This document shows positions 16,260 to 24,481 of a DNA stretch of 64,000 nucleotides, in pieces. Origin of the DNA: an uncultured Aquimarina sp. (GTDB lineage: Bacteria; Bacteroidota; Bacteroidia; Flavobacteriales; Flavobacteriaceae); NCBI GenBank assembly GCA_947503835.1, contig CANNFM010000018.1:39080-103079 (forward strand), in the 5' to 3' direction. The position numbers and the translations under genes are program-made. The stretch's first letter is position 1, and every line of letters starts with the position of its first letter. The notes under the pieces were generated by a model. That model had not been told where the DNA came from and searched no databases. It worked only from the letters and a program-made list of their open reading frames with translations.

Positions 16260-19200
16260 TTATTGTTTTATGATTCTCAATGTTTTTGAAGTTCCCTGGT
16301 TGATAGACACAAAGTATATTCCCGCAGGTAACGCTTGCATAGGTAATTCTACTTTGTTAGCTGTGATATCATACACTCCAGAAGATACGTTCATTCCTAG
16401 TGCATTATGAATCTCAATAGCTACAGTATCATCATCAGCATTAGGGATGTTTAGTGTTACATTAGCTTTGGTTGGGTTAGGGTATAGGCTTATATTTCCT
16501 AAGTTACCAATCGTTGTTGATAATTTACCCTGACACGCCGCTTTACTAGAGAATACTTCAACTACACCTCCATTTTTAGCATCGACTACAAAACTATTGG
16601 TGTTGTATTCACCCACTACTTTATTATTGATAGTAACAGTATATGGTGCCGTACCTGATTGGATATCAACAAACATTTTGTTATTGATATTGTCGATCGT
16701 TGTTTTACCTTCTAATACAGGAGCCTCTTCGATGACAAATTCATAACATTTTTGGCAGTCTGCAATTCCTGCAATGGCAATACACAATGGATAGGTTCCC
16801 GGTACTAAATCAGGTATAACAAGATCAGAAGTAAAAGGATAATCTTCTCCATTGAATGTTGCTATGTAATTAAGACTTTCTATTGCATTGATGCTTAGAA
16901 TACCGTTGTTTTTATCGGAACAGGTTTCATTAGCTAACTGTATTTGGAAATTATTATCATCTAAATCATCGATAAAACAATCTCCAGTTATGCTTACTGT
17001 AGCGGTTTGTTGAGAAACATTTCCATTAACATCGGTAATGGTAAGTGTTACGATGTTGTCTCCAGTGTTTCTGATGTTAAACGTATTTGGCGAAACTACC
17101 ATCGTATCGATTCCACAATTCTCAAAGACTCCACTAGTAGGTACAAAAGCAACATAATCATTTGTAGCTCCCCAGTTAGATGCATTACGACCGGGAACAA
17201 TAATAGCAGCTGTACCATCTATATTTTCTAACCCTTGGGTTTTATCATCTCCGGTTAACGGAATGTTAATAGTATGGATCTCAATACGATTCGTTCCTTC
17301 AAATAGTTTTACTTGGGTAGTTGTAATGTCAGTATCATCATCAATATGAGTCACACTATCCCAATCCATAATCAGAATTCGATTAGGTGCAGTCCCAATA
17401 GTGGTATAACTCATAGTTCCTCCGTCTTCGGGATTTATATCATTCCAGTCAAAGGCGATCAGGTTGTTTGGAGTACTAGTATCTGGCAAGGATTGTCCGT
17501 TACAACACCCATCATCTCCTTCATCAGAAAAAGTGATAAATCCGTTTGATGAAATATAAAACTCAGTATATCTATTTCCATAGAAACCAAACTCGAAACC
17601 AATAGGTAATGCAGCTGTAAGTTCGTCATCTTCTAAAACAACTTCGGTTCCTGTAGCGCTTATATCCACACGATCCAATGTACCCGAAGTTTCTACAGTA
17701 TAGTCACGAGCCAATAGATCTGGACCTAAGACGTCTTGTGGGGTTATTGTTGCTGTATCCTCAAAGTTTGTTAATGTAAGGGTTACATCTTTGGTATTAA
17801 ACAAAGGTGCTCTGGTATCAACCACAGATACATCATAACTACATGATACGGTAGCTCCTGTATTATCAAGGGTGTCATAGGTATACGTTGTGGTACTTCC
17901 AACAGCTAACAGTGTTCCACTCGCAGGCCCGGCGGTGATGTTGCTGGCACATGGATAGTTGTATACGGCTCCACAGGCAGTAGGATCACTTTCTAAAGTA
18001 AAGTTTGAAGGGCATGAAGGTATTGTAATAGTAACTGTAGTCGTACAACTTACAGAATTTCTGTTTCGATCAAAAACCGTTACCGTTACAGTGTTATCTC
18101 CTAAATCGGCACAAGTAAATGTGCTTTTGTCAAATTGAATACGATCTACAGAACAATTATCTGTAGCACTTAAAAGAATATTATCTTCTGTAATAATAGC
18201 GTTACCAGTTGCGTCTAATGCTAAAGTAAATGGGGCAACACATTCTATAACAGGGCTAATAGGATCATTGACAGATACAATTATACCACTTATACTTACA
18301 TTTCCATTTGTATCTGTGGCTGTAAGTCTTACGAAATTAGGTCTACGGACATTATCACAATCAAAATCTGTTTGACTTAATGTTAGACTTTGTAACCCAC
18401 AATCATCAGTGGCACTAGCATTTAGATCTGCTAATGTGATCGAGGCGTTACCTGTAGCGTCCAGATCAACGCTTACATTTCTATCTGCAGTAATTACAGG
18501 AGCAGATTCGGTAATAATAACTGTTACATCAATAACAGTGCTGTTGTTTTGACCATCTGTTGCGGTGAGTTGGATGATATTATTACCAATATTGGTACAA
18601 TCAAAGTTAGTTTGACTTAAACTAAGACTAGGAGTAGTACAATTGTCTGTAATGGTTAATCCAAAATCTGTTGGAGCTACTGTAAGATTCCCACTTGCAT
18701 CCAAACTGGTAGTAAGTGTAGTTGTACCTGCCGGCGATAGATCTCCGCGAACCCAAACTCTATGAATTGTACTTGCGGCATTGATGGCAAAATCATCAAC
18801 TTCCCAACGAGAACCTCCTGCACGAATTCCCCAATGATAATTCCCTGCAGTCCAAAACGGGAAATTGGTTAGTGCGAGATCCCCTTGATTTGCCCATTCA
18901 TGATAAGCTTGAGCGGGAATATTAGCAGAATGGTTTGATAATACAGTATGATTTGATACTTCATTAATTCGATCAAAAGAAGCTGTTCCTGTTTTTACAT
19001 AATTTAATACTCCTTGAAAGCTTGTCTTAAAGTTGATTACACGATTATGTCCCGTGGTTACTCCATAAAATCGCATTTCTTCAAAATCAATAGCAGCTGC
19101 CAAAGCATTACCCATATGTCCCCAATTAGTGGTTCCGGCTTCATTATCGCCTAGGGTAGAAGATCCTAATAAAGGTAAATCGGTGTTTCGTACTGTTAGG

Positions 19201-19493
19201 TTAGAATTATCACCAGCTATATGTACATAATTCAAGATCATTAACCAGCCACCACCATCGGTATCATTATCTAATGCTCCTTGAAACGTACTTCCGTTAA
19301 AATTGAAGTAGTACGTACCGCTAGGAACACCACCTACCGTGGTTTGTAATAAATTTCGAAAAGGGCTAGCAAGAGTTCCATCTCCTGCAGTTTCAATTAC
19401 TGGGGGAGTAGTATCTTGCCCAGGCCCACATTGTGCTTGTGCGTTATAAGCAATACAAAAAGATGCTAATAATAATAGTAGTAGTTTTTTCAT
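16260..19493 (-). CDS. T9SS-secreted multidomain adhesin-like protein (fibrinogen-like N-terminus, copy A)
   Basis: The 1077-residue protein has a signal peptide (to about 20, NAQAQ). A domain at about 35-255 resembles fibrinogen-like recognition domains (TDGGGWLMILNY; end motif RVWVRGDLSP). Ig-like or HYR-type repeats follow at about 260-590, with recurring LSQTDFDC and TDNC motifs. A nidogen-like beta domain lies at about 600-790 (IGFEFGFYGNRYTEFYISSNGFITF). A C-terminal module contains CSDKNNG and EEAPVLEGKT and ends in a type-A T9SS sorting domain (LYPNPTKAN, LPAGIYFVSI, LRIIKQ). The last ~270 residues are nearly identical to those of the protein at 20431. It is expected on the surface or released. 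The bipartite promoter-like element lies 51 bases before the ATG, and its lipoprotein partner gene follows. Confidence 0.87.
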   Translation of the reverse strand: MKKLLLLLLASFCIAYNAQAQCGPGQDTTPPVIETAGDGTLASPFRNLLQTTVGGVPSGTYYFNFNGSTFQGALDNDTDGGGWLMILNYVHIAGDNSNLTVRNTDLPLLGSSTLGDNEAGTTNWGHMGNALAAAIDFEEMRFYGVTTGHNRVINFKTSFQGVLNYVKTGTASFDRINEVSNHTVLSNHSANIPAQAYHEWANQGDLALTNFPFWTAGNYHWGIRAGGSRWEVDDFAINAASTIHRVWVRGDLSPAGTTTLTTSLDASGNLTVAPTDFGLTITDNCTTPSLSLSQTNFDCTNIGNNIIQLTATDGQNNSTVIDVTVIITESAPVITADRNVSVDLDATGNASITLADLNASATDDCGLQSLTLSQTDFDCDNVRRPNFVRLTATDTNGNVSISGIIVSVNDPISPVIECVAPFTLALDATGNAIITEDNILLSATDNCSVDRIQFDKSTFTCADLGDNTVTVTVFDRNRNSVSCTTTVTITIPSCPSNFTLESDPTACGAVYNYPCASNITAGPASGTLLAVGSTTTYTYDTLDNTGATVSCSYDVSVVDTRAPLFNTKDVTLTLTNFEDTATITPQDVLGPDLLARDYTVETSGTLDRVDISATGTEVVLEDDELTAALPIGFEFGFYGNRYTEFYISSNGFITFSDEGDDGCCNGQSLPDTSTPNNLIAFDWNDINPEDGGTMSYTTIGTAPNRILIMDWDSVTHIDDDTDITTTQVKLFEGTNRIEIHTINIPLTGDDKTQGLENIDGTAAIIVPGRNASNWGATNDYVAFVPTSGVFENCGIDTMVVSPNTFNIRNTGDNIVTLTITDVNGNVSQQTATVSITGDCFIDDLDDNNFQIQLANETCSDKNNGILSINAIESLNYIATFNGEDYPFTSDLVIPDLVPGTYPLCIAIAGIADCQKCYEFVIEEAPVLEGKTTIDNINNKMFVDIQSGTAPYTVTINNKVVGEYNTNSFVVDAKNGGVVEVFSSKAACQGKLSTTIGNLGNISLYPNPTKANVTLNIPNADDDTVAIEIHNALGMNVSSGVYDITANKVELPMQALPAGIYFVSINQGTSKTLRIIKQ

Positions 19494-19543
19494 AATAAGG
19501 GGGTTATAAAAATTAATTGTTTAATTGTTGTTTCTTACTCTAA

Positions 19544-19580
19544 TACAGTCAAGTTTCGGGATACCCTATTTTTATTTTTT
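19544..19580 (-). promoter_or_regulatory. Bipartite element GGGTA-N13-CTGTA (copy 3)
   Basis: The minus strand reads AAAATAGGGTA, 13 bases, CTGTATTA, ending 51 bases before the ATG at 19493. The leader is nearly identical to that of copy 4, as expected for the duplication. No TGTAGGGGTA repeat precedes it, because the duplicated upstream unit begins only about 30 bases further on. Confidence 0.65.
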
Positions 19581-19661
19581 TAATTGGTAATAAAAATGAT
19601 TGGGAATTTAAATTTTTGCAAAAAGCTAATTCATTTGCGGATATAGATCATATAATCCTCC

Positions 19662-20354
19662 TTATTGTGTTCTAAAATCCCAAACCTGGCTAATTGCAAC
19701 CCCATGTTTAGGGTCTTTGGCCACCACTCTCCAATAATAGGTTGTGCCTGAAGATACTGCTACATCAAATGTAGTAGTATCCAGGTTTTCTGCTAATAAT
19801 TGAGGAGGGTCGGACTCGCCAAAGTATACATCGTATACTAATGCATCATTGTCATTATCAGAAGCATTCCAATGTAATGATACTGTACTTCCTGTTACCA
19901 TTTCTCCTGAAGCAGGACTTGCTGTTGAAGAAACTGTAGGAATTGTATTTGTACTGGCTTCTGGCTCTGTGATAAAGGTTAACACACTAGAATATGGGCT
20001 CTTATATCCTTTACTGTTTAGAGCTTTTACTCTCCAGAAATAAGAGCTTCCTCTTTCTAAAGTAAAAGTAGCCGTTGGTTGATCGGTTACTGCCGTAAAT
20101 ACTATTTGATTAAATGCTTCATCTGAAGCAATTTCTACCAAGTAACTAATGGTACCCAGGGCAATAGTTGTTGATGTAGTCCAATCGAACTCCAGGTTAA
20201 AATTGGTACATACTAAATTGTTAGTAGGGTATAGTAAACCGGGGGTGGTTGGCTCTACGCTAAGATTCTGTAAAGAATCTACTAGTATACTCTCTTTTTC
20301 GGTACATGAGCATAACAGTATCATACTCAATATGGCGATATATAAATTTTTCAT
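19662..20354 (-). CDS. Fibronectin-III-like surface lipoprotein (copy B)
   Basis: The 230-residue protein has the same layout as 15491-16183: a lipobox with Cys17 and two fibronectin-III-like domains. The nine substitutions fall mostly in the signal peptide (AILSMILLCSC) and in the second domain (PASGEMVTG, SLHWNAS). Both copies remain fully open with intact lipobox and domain ends, so both look functional. It follows the 999-residue T9SS protein gene by 76 bases, which carry the conserved hairpin. Only about 80 bases separate its stop from the bipartite element of copy A, and I see no strong terminator there, so read-through from unit B into unit A is possible. Confidence 0.85.
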   Translation of the reverse strand: MKNLYIAILSMILLCSCTEKESILVDSLQNLSVEPTTPGLLYPTNNLVCTNFNLEFDWTTSTTIALGTISYLVEIASDEAFNQIVFTAVTDQPTATFTLERGSSYFWRVKALNSKGYKSPYSSVLTFITEPEASTNTIPTVSSTASPASGEMVTGSTVSLHWNASDNDNDALVYDVYFGESDPPQLLAENLDTTTFDVAVSSGTTYYWRVVAKDPKHGVAISQVWDFRTQ

Positions 20355-20390
20355 GGGTATATTGTATTTGCTTTTTAATAGCTGTTTGAT

Positions 20391-20417
20391 TCCCCTCGCT
20401 CTAGAAAAGCAAGGGGA
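20391..20417 (-). other. Intercistronic hairpin (copy B)
   Basis: It has the same fold as 16220-16246. One arm has changed T to C (TCCCCTCGCT), giving a G-U wobble in the minus-strand transcript, so the stem is preserved. Confidence 0.6.
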
Positions 20418-20430
20418 GAGGTAATTATCT

Positions 20431-23430
20431 TTATTGTTTTATGATTCTCAATGTTTTTGAAGTTCCCTGGTTGATCGTCACAAAGTATATTCCCGCAGGT
20501 AACGCTTGCATAGGTAATTCTACTTTGTTAGCTGTGATATCATACACCCCAGAAGATACAGTCATTCCTAGTGCATTATGAATCTCAATAGCTACAGTAT
20601 CATCATCAGCATTAGGGATGTTTAGTGTTACATTAGCTTTGGTTGGGTTAGGGTATAGGCTTATATTTCCTAAGTTACCAATCGTTGTTGATAATTTACC
20701 CTGACACGCCGCTTTGCTGGAGAATACTTCTACTACACCTCCATTTTTAGGATCGACTACAAAACTATTGGTGTTGTATTCACCCACTACTTTATTATTG
20801 ATAGTAACAGTATATGGTGCCGTACCTGATTGGATATCAATAAACACTTTGTTATTGATGTTATCCATCGTTGTTTTACCCTCTAAGACAGGTGCCTCTT
20901 CGATGACAAATTCATAACATTTTTGGCAGTCTGCAATTCCTGCAATGGCAATACACAATGGATAGGTTCCCGGTACTAAATCAGGTATAACAAGATCAGA
21001 AGTAAAAGGATAATCTTCTCCATTGAATGTTGCTATGTAATTAAGACTTTCTATTGCATTGATGCTTAGAATACCGTTGTTTTTATCGGAACAGGTTTCA
21101 TTAGCTAACTGTATTTGGAAATTATTATCATCTAAATCATCGATAAAACAATCTCCGGTTATGCTTACTGTAGCGGTTTGTTGAGAAACATTTCCATTAA
21201 CATCGGTAATGGTAAGTGTTACGATGTTGTCTCCTGTATTTCTGATGTTAAACGTATTTGGAGAAACTACCATCGTATCGATTCCACAATTGTCAAAGAC
21301 TCCACTAGTAGGTACAAAAGCAACATAATCATTGGTTGTTGTCCAAACGCTGGCATTACGTCCAGGAACCACAACTGCAGCAGTACCATCGATATTTTCT
21401 ATTCCTTGAGTTTTATTATTTCCTGCATCAAAAGTACTTTCCCCATGTATTTCAATACGATTTGTACCTTCAAATAGTTTTATTTGTGTGGTCGTCGCAT
21501 CTGGTGTCGTATCATAGTAATGTACCGCATCAAAATCTATAATGGCGATACGATTAGGTGCGGTACCTGTAGTGGTATAGCGTATAGTTCCGCCTCGCGT
21601 AGGATTAATATCGGTCCAGTCATAAGCAATTAGATTGTTTGGTTCACTGGTATCTGGTAAGGATTGACCACCACAACATCCATCTTCTCCTTCATCAGAA
21701 AAAGTGATAAATCCATTTGAGGAAATATAAAATTCTGTATATCTATTTCCATAGAAACCAAACTCAAAGCCAATAGGTAATGCTGAAGTTAGGTCATCAT
21801 CATCTAAAACTACTTCGGTTCCTGTAGTACTAATATCTACACGATCAAATGTACCCGTAGTTTCTACGGTATAGTCGCGAGCCAGTGGATCTGCACCTAA
21901 AATATCTTGAGGAGTTACAGTAACAGTATCCTCAAAGTTTGCAAGTGTAAGTGTGGCGTCTTTCGTATTAAATAATGGTGCATGTGTATCATTGACAGTT
22001 ACCGAAAAACTACACTGACTGGTAGTACCGTCTGCTTTGGTGATTTCTAAAATAGTATTAGTTGTACCTATAGGGAACAAGCTACCACTTGCCAGTCCAG
22101 ATATCAATGTACCGCATCCTGCATAGTCTACAACGGCTCCACAACTATTGGGGTCATTATCTACTATAATATCTGATGGGCAACTTACATCTACCGTTAC
22201 TGTAGTGCTACATGTGGTTGCGTTTCCTGAATCATCTGTTACTGTTAGGGTTACTATATTATCTCCAATATGAGTACAGTCAAATTCTGTTGTATCTATA
22301 GAAGCTGTCGCATTGCAATTATCACTATATCCAGCACTAATGTCGTCCACGGTGATACTCGCCTTTCCAAATTCATCCAATAGCAATGTAAAAGGAGCTA
22401 CACATTGTACAACTGGAGGTATAGGATCTTTAATGGTTATGGTAATATTAGCAGTACGGCTATTTCCATTAGCATCAGTTGCTGTGATTGTTAGGCTATT
22501 ATCCCCGACATGAGTACAATCAAAATCAGTTTGACTCAGAGTGATGTTTTGCACTCCACAATTATCTGTAGCGGTTATTGCCAAATCTGTAGGAGTCAAA
22601 GAAACTGTATTCGTTACTGGATCTAGTTCGAACACCAGGCTTTGTGGAGTTTTAGTTACAGGAGAGAGATCTCCTTTTACCCATACCCTATGAATTGTAT
22701 TATTTACATCTCCTACTCTGTCATCTACATCCCAGCTACCTCCGATATTCCACTGATAAAAACCAGCAGGGAATCGAAAAGGAGAACTGGTCAACGCATA
22801 ATCTCCTTGGTTTTGATTGCCTTGGTTTGTAATAGCTGGAAGATTCCCCGAATGGTCGCTATAAAGCTCACTACCTGTAAGGGGATCAAGCCTTCCTATT
22901 CCTGATTTTACATATTGGATACCTCGCGGTAATGTTGTAAATAATCCACTATTGGTTTCGAAATGTATGATCCTGTTATGTCCTGATGTTTCTCCATAAA
23001 AACGCAAATGAGTAAAATCAATTGCCGCTGCTAATGAATTGCTAAAATGTCCCCAGTTTTCAGTTCCAGACTCATCATCACCGAGAGCAGAACTATTCAA
23101 TAATGGCACATTAGCTGAGCGAACTTGAAGTGCTGGGTTGGTACCTCCCTGGTGTACATAGTTTAATACCATTAACCAACCACCTCCTGCAGTATCATTA
23201 TCCAGTTCTGCCTGAAAAGTATTTCCTTCAAAAGTAAAATAGTACCTTCCGCTAGGATAAGAATTTACTACTTGTGGAAGTAAAGAAGTAAATGGATCAC
23301 TTATAGTTCCGGTTCCGTAGGCTCCTATAGAAATTGTGGGAGCAGTGATATCTTGCCCAGGCCCACATTGTGCTTGTGAGCTATAAATGCATAGAAAAAG
23401 GGCAAATAGCAATAGTAGTTGTTTTTTCAT
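20431..23430 (-). CDS. T9SS-secreted multidomain adhesin-like protein (fibrinogen-like N-terminus, copy B)
   Basis: The 999-residue protein has a signal peptide (to about 20, SSQAQ). A fibrinogen-like domain at about 35-255 (TAGGGWLMVLNY, HRVWVKGDLSP) is followed by Ig/HYR-type repeats (about 260-510; one fewer than copy A, which explains most of the 78-residue length difference). A nidogen-like domain at about 525-710 carries the same GFEFGFYGNRYTEFYISSNGF segment. The C-terminal T9SS module is almost identical to that of copy A. The N-terminal half is clearly homologous to copy A but much more diverged than the C-terminal third. This points to diversification of the exposed part, or homogenisation of the 3' part by gene conversion. 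The bipartite element lies 51 bases before the ATG. Confidence 0.87.
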   Translation of the reverse strand: MKKQLLLLFALFLCIYSSQAQCGPGQDITAPTISIGAYGTGTISDPFTSLLPQVVNSYPSGRYYFTFEGNTFQAELDNDTAGGGWLMVLNYVHQGGTNPALQVRSANVPLLNSSALGDDESGTENWGHFSNSLAAAIDFTHLRFYGETSGHNRIIHFETNSGLFTTLPRGIQYVKSGIGRLDPLTGSELYSDHSGNLPAITNQGNQNQGDYALTSSPFRFPAGFYQWNIGGSWDVDDRVGDVNNTIHRVWVKGDLSPVTKTPQSLVFELDPVTNTVSLTPTDLAITATDNCGVQNITLSQTDFDCTHVGDNSLTITATDANGNSRTANITITIKDPIPPVVQCVAPFTLLLDEFGKASITVDDISAGYSDNCNATASIDTTEFDCTHIGDNIVTLTVTDDSGNATTCSTTVTVDVSCPSDIIVDNDPNSCGAVVDYAGCGTLISGLASGSLFPIGTTNTILEITKADGTTSQCSFSVTVNDTHAPLFNTKDATLTLANFEDTVTVTPQDILGADPLARDYTVETTGTFDRVDISTTGTEVVLDDDDLTSALPIGFEFGFYGNRYTEFYISSNGFITFSDEGEDGCCGGQSLPDTSEPNNLIAYDWTDINPTRGGTIRYTTTGTAPNRIAIIDFDAVHYYDTTPDATTTQIKLFEGTNRIEIHGESTFDAGNNKTQGIENIDGTAAVVVPGRNASVWTTTNDYVAFVPTSGVFDNCGIDTMVVSPNTFNIRNTGDNIVTLTITDVNGNVSQQTATVSITGDCFIDDLDDNNFQIQLANETCSDKNNGILSINAIESLNYIATFNGEDYPFTSDLVIPDLVPGTYPLCIAIAGIADCQKCYEFVIEEAPVLEGKTTMDNINNKVFIDIQSGTAPYTVTINNKVVGEYNTNSFVVDPKNGGVVEVFSSKAACQGKLSTTIGNLGNISLYPNPTKANVTLNIPNADDDTVAIEIHNALGMTVSSGVYDITANKVELPMQALPAGIYFVTINQGTSKTLRIIKQ

Positions 23431-23480
23431 AATAAGGGGGCTATAAAAATTAATTGTTTACTTGTTGTTTCTTACTCTAA

Positions 23481-23516
23481 TACAGTCAAGTTTCGGGATA
23501 CCCTATTTTTATTTTT
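23481..23516 (-). promoter_or_regulatory. Bipartite element GGGTA-N13-CTGTA (copy 4)
   Basis: The minus strand reads AAAATAGGGTA, 13 bases, CTGTATTA, ending 51 bases before the ATG at 23430. The core is identical to copy 3. Confidence 0.65.
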
Positions 23517-23700
23517 AAATTTTATAGAGCCTTGAAAAATTGATGAGAATCAGATTTTTAATTCATTCTTCGTGAGAAAGTAGAATGATCGTATGATTTT
23601 TAGAAAAGTTGTAGGTTAAATATTCGGTGTTCATAATGATAAAGTTTTGGGGGATAAGAATGCAAAAATATACACCGATGTATACATATTGGTTAAAACT

Positions 23701-23726
23701 TACCCCTACAAATACCCCTACAAAAA
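23701..23726 (-). promoter_or_regulatory. Tandem TGTAGGGGTA repeat (copy 3)
   Basis: The minus strand has two perfect TTGTAGGGGTA units 11 bases apart, in the 416-base divergent region between the copy B adhesin (minus) and the sigma-factor gene (plus, 121 bases away). It could act on either. The rest of this region is AT-rich with no other structure that I recognise. Confidence 0.5.
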
Positions 23727-23846
23727 TTTGAAAATTGATGAATAACAGCAGTTTACAATGACTCTGAAAAAATTACGCCTGTTGAAACGTTCTAGCTTTA
23801 TGTTTTTTTAATAGCTTTGAACATTGTAGTATAATTTCTTTTTCCC

Positions 23847-24368
23847 ATGTTCGACAAAAAGCAATCTGTTTGTGAAGAAAAGAATTTCGACACGCTATTC
23901 AATACTCATTTTGAATCAGCAAGAAATTATCTATACTACAAATGTGGAGATATACAGCAAGCAGAAGACATCGTACAAGATGCTTTTATAAAATTATGGA
24001 AACAATGTGCCGATATCATATATGAAACGGCTAAATCCCTCATTTTTAAGATATGCAACAATGCACTTTTGAATGAATTTGCTCATAAAAAAGTGGTATT
24101 ACGATATGAAGCTATGCCAAGAGATGATAAAGATCACGAAAGCCCTGATTTTGTTTTAGAAACCGAAGAATTTAGAATCAAGTTAGAACAAGCGATCTCT
24201 AAATTGTCAGACAAAGAACGTGAAGTGTTTTTATTAAGTAGAATCGATAAGAAAACATATAAAGAGATCGCAGAGATTACTAATATTACTGTAAAAGCGG
24301 TAGAAAGGCGTATGAGTAATGCTTTTATTAACCTTAGAAAATTGTTAGGTAAAGATTTTAGAATTTAA
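23847..24368 (+). CDS. ECF RNA polymerase sigma factor (FecI-like)
   Basis: The 173-residue protein has sigma region 2 at about 14-80 (FDTLFNTHFESARNYLYYKCGD, then AEDIVQDAFIKLWK) and region 4 at about 118-168 (AISKLSDKEREVFLLSRIDKKTYKEIAEI, VKAVERRMSNAF). There is no region 1 or 3, and the length is typical for ECF factors. It is followed by a FecR-type anti-sigma and a TonB-dependent receptor, the standard Bacteroidota cell-surface signalling trio. Ligand binding at the receptor frees the sigma factor to transcribe its targets. A copy of the bipartite GGGTA-N13-CTGTA element starts right after its stop, upstream of fecR. My inference is that this sigma factor recognises that element, both here and before the surface-protein operons. 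The target element is not seen before the sigma gene itself. Confidence 0.9.
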   Translation: MFDKKQSVCEEKNFDTLFNTHFESARNYLYYKCGDIQQAEDIVQDAFIKLWKQCADIIYETAKSLIFKICNNALLNEFAHKKVVLRYEAMPRDDKDHESPDFVLETEEFRIKLEQAISKLSDKEREVFLLSRIDKKTYKEIAEITNITVKAVERRMSNAFINLRKLLGKDFRI

Positions 24369-24401
24369 AAAATAGGGTAATTTATTGTTTAGCTGTATTA
24401 T
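24369..24401 (+). promoter_or_regulatory. Bipartite element GGGTA-N13-CTGTA (copy 5, upstream of fecR)
   Basis: The plus strand reads AAAATAGGGTA, 13 bases, CTGTATTA, ending about 80 bases before the fecR ATG. The spacer sequence is unlike the other four copies while both boxes and the spacing are kept. That is what a promoter recognised at two boxes would show. It argues that fecR and the receptor have their own, possibly autoregulated, promoter. Confidence 0.6.
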
Positions 24402-24481
24402 AGATATAGAGGTGAAAATGATGAGGATTAAAAAGAGTATGAACATGAATTACCGAAAGTAAAAAACACTTTCTAACTATT

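Larger units (their letters stand above)
15439..17162 (-). repeat. Near-identical direct repeat, copy A of the adhesin/lipoprotein duplication
   Basis: About 1.72 kb covering the 3' third of the 1077-residue gene, the intercistronic hairpin and the whole lipoprotein gene recurs at 19613-21333, offset by about 4172 bases. Only scattered substitutions separate the copies. On the 5' side of 17162 (higher coordinates) the reading frames stay homologous but diverge. Confidence 0.9.
19613..21333 (-). repeat. Near-identical direct repeat, copy B of the duplication
   Basis: This is the partner of 15439-17162. The start is marked in both copies by TTTTTGCAAAAAGCTAATTC. The repeats are in direct orientation, so crossing over would delete one unit and fuse the two large genes in frame. 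Confidence 0.9.
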
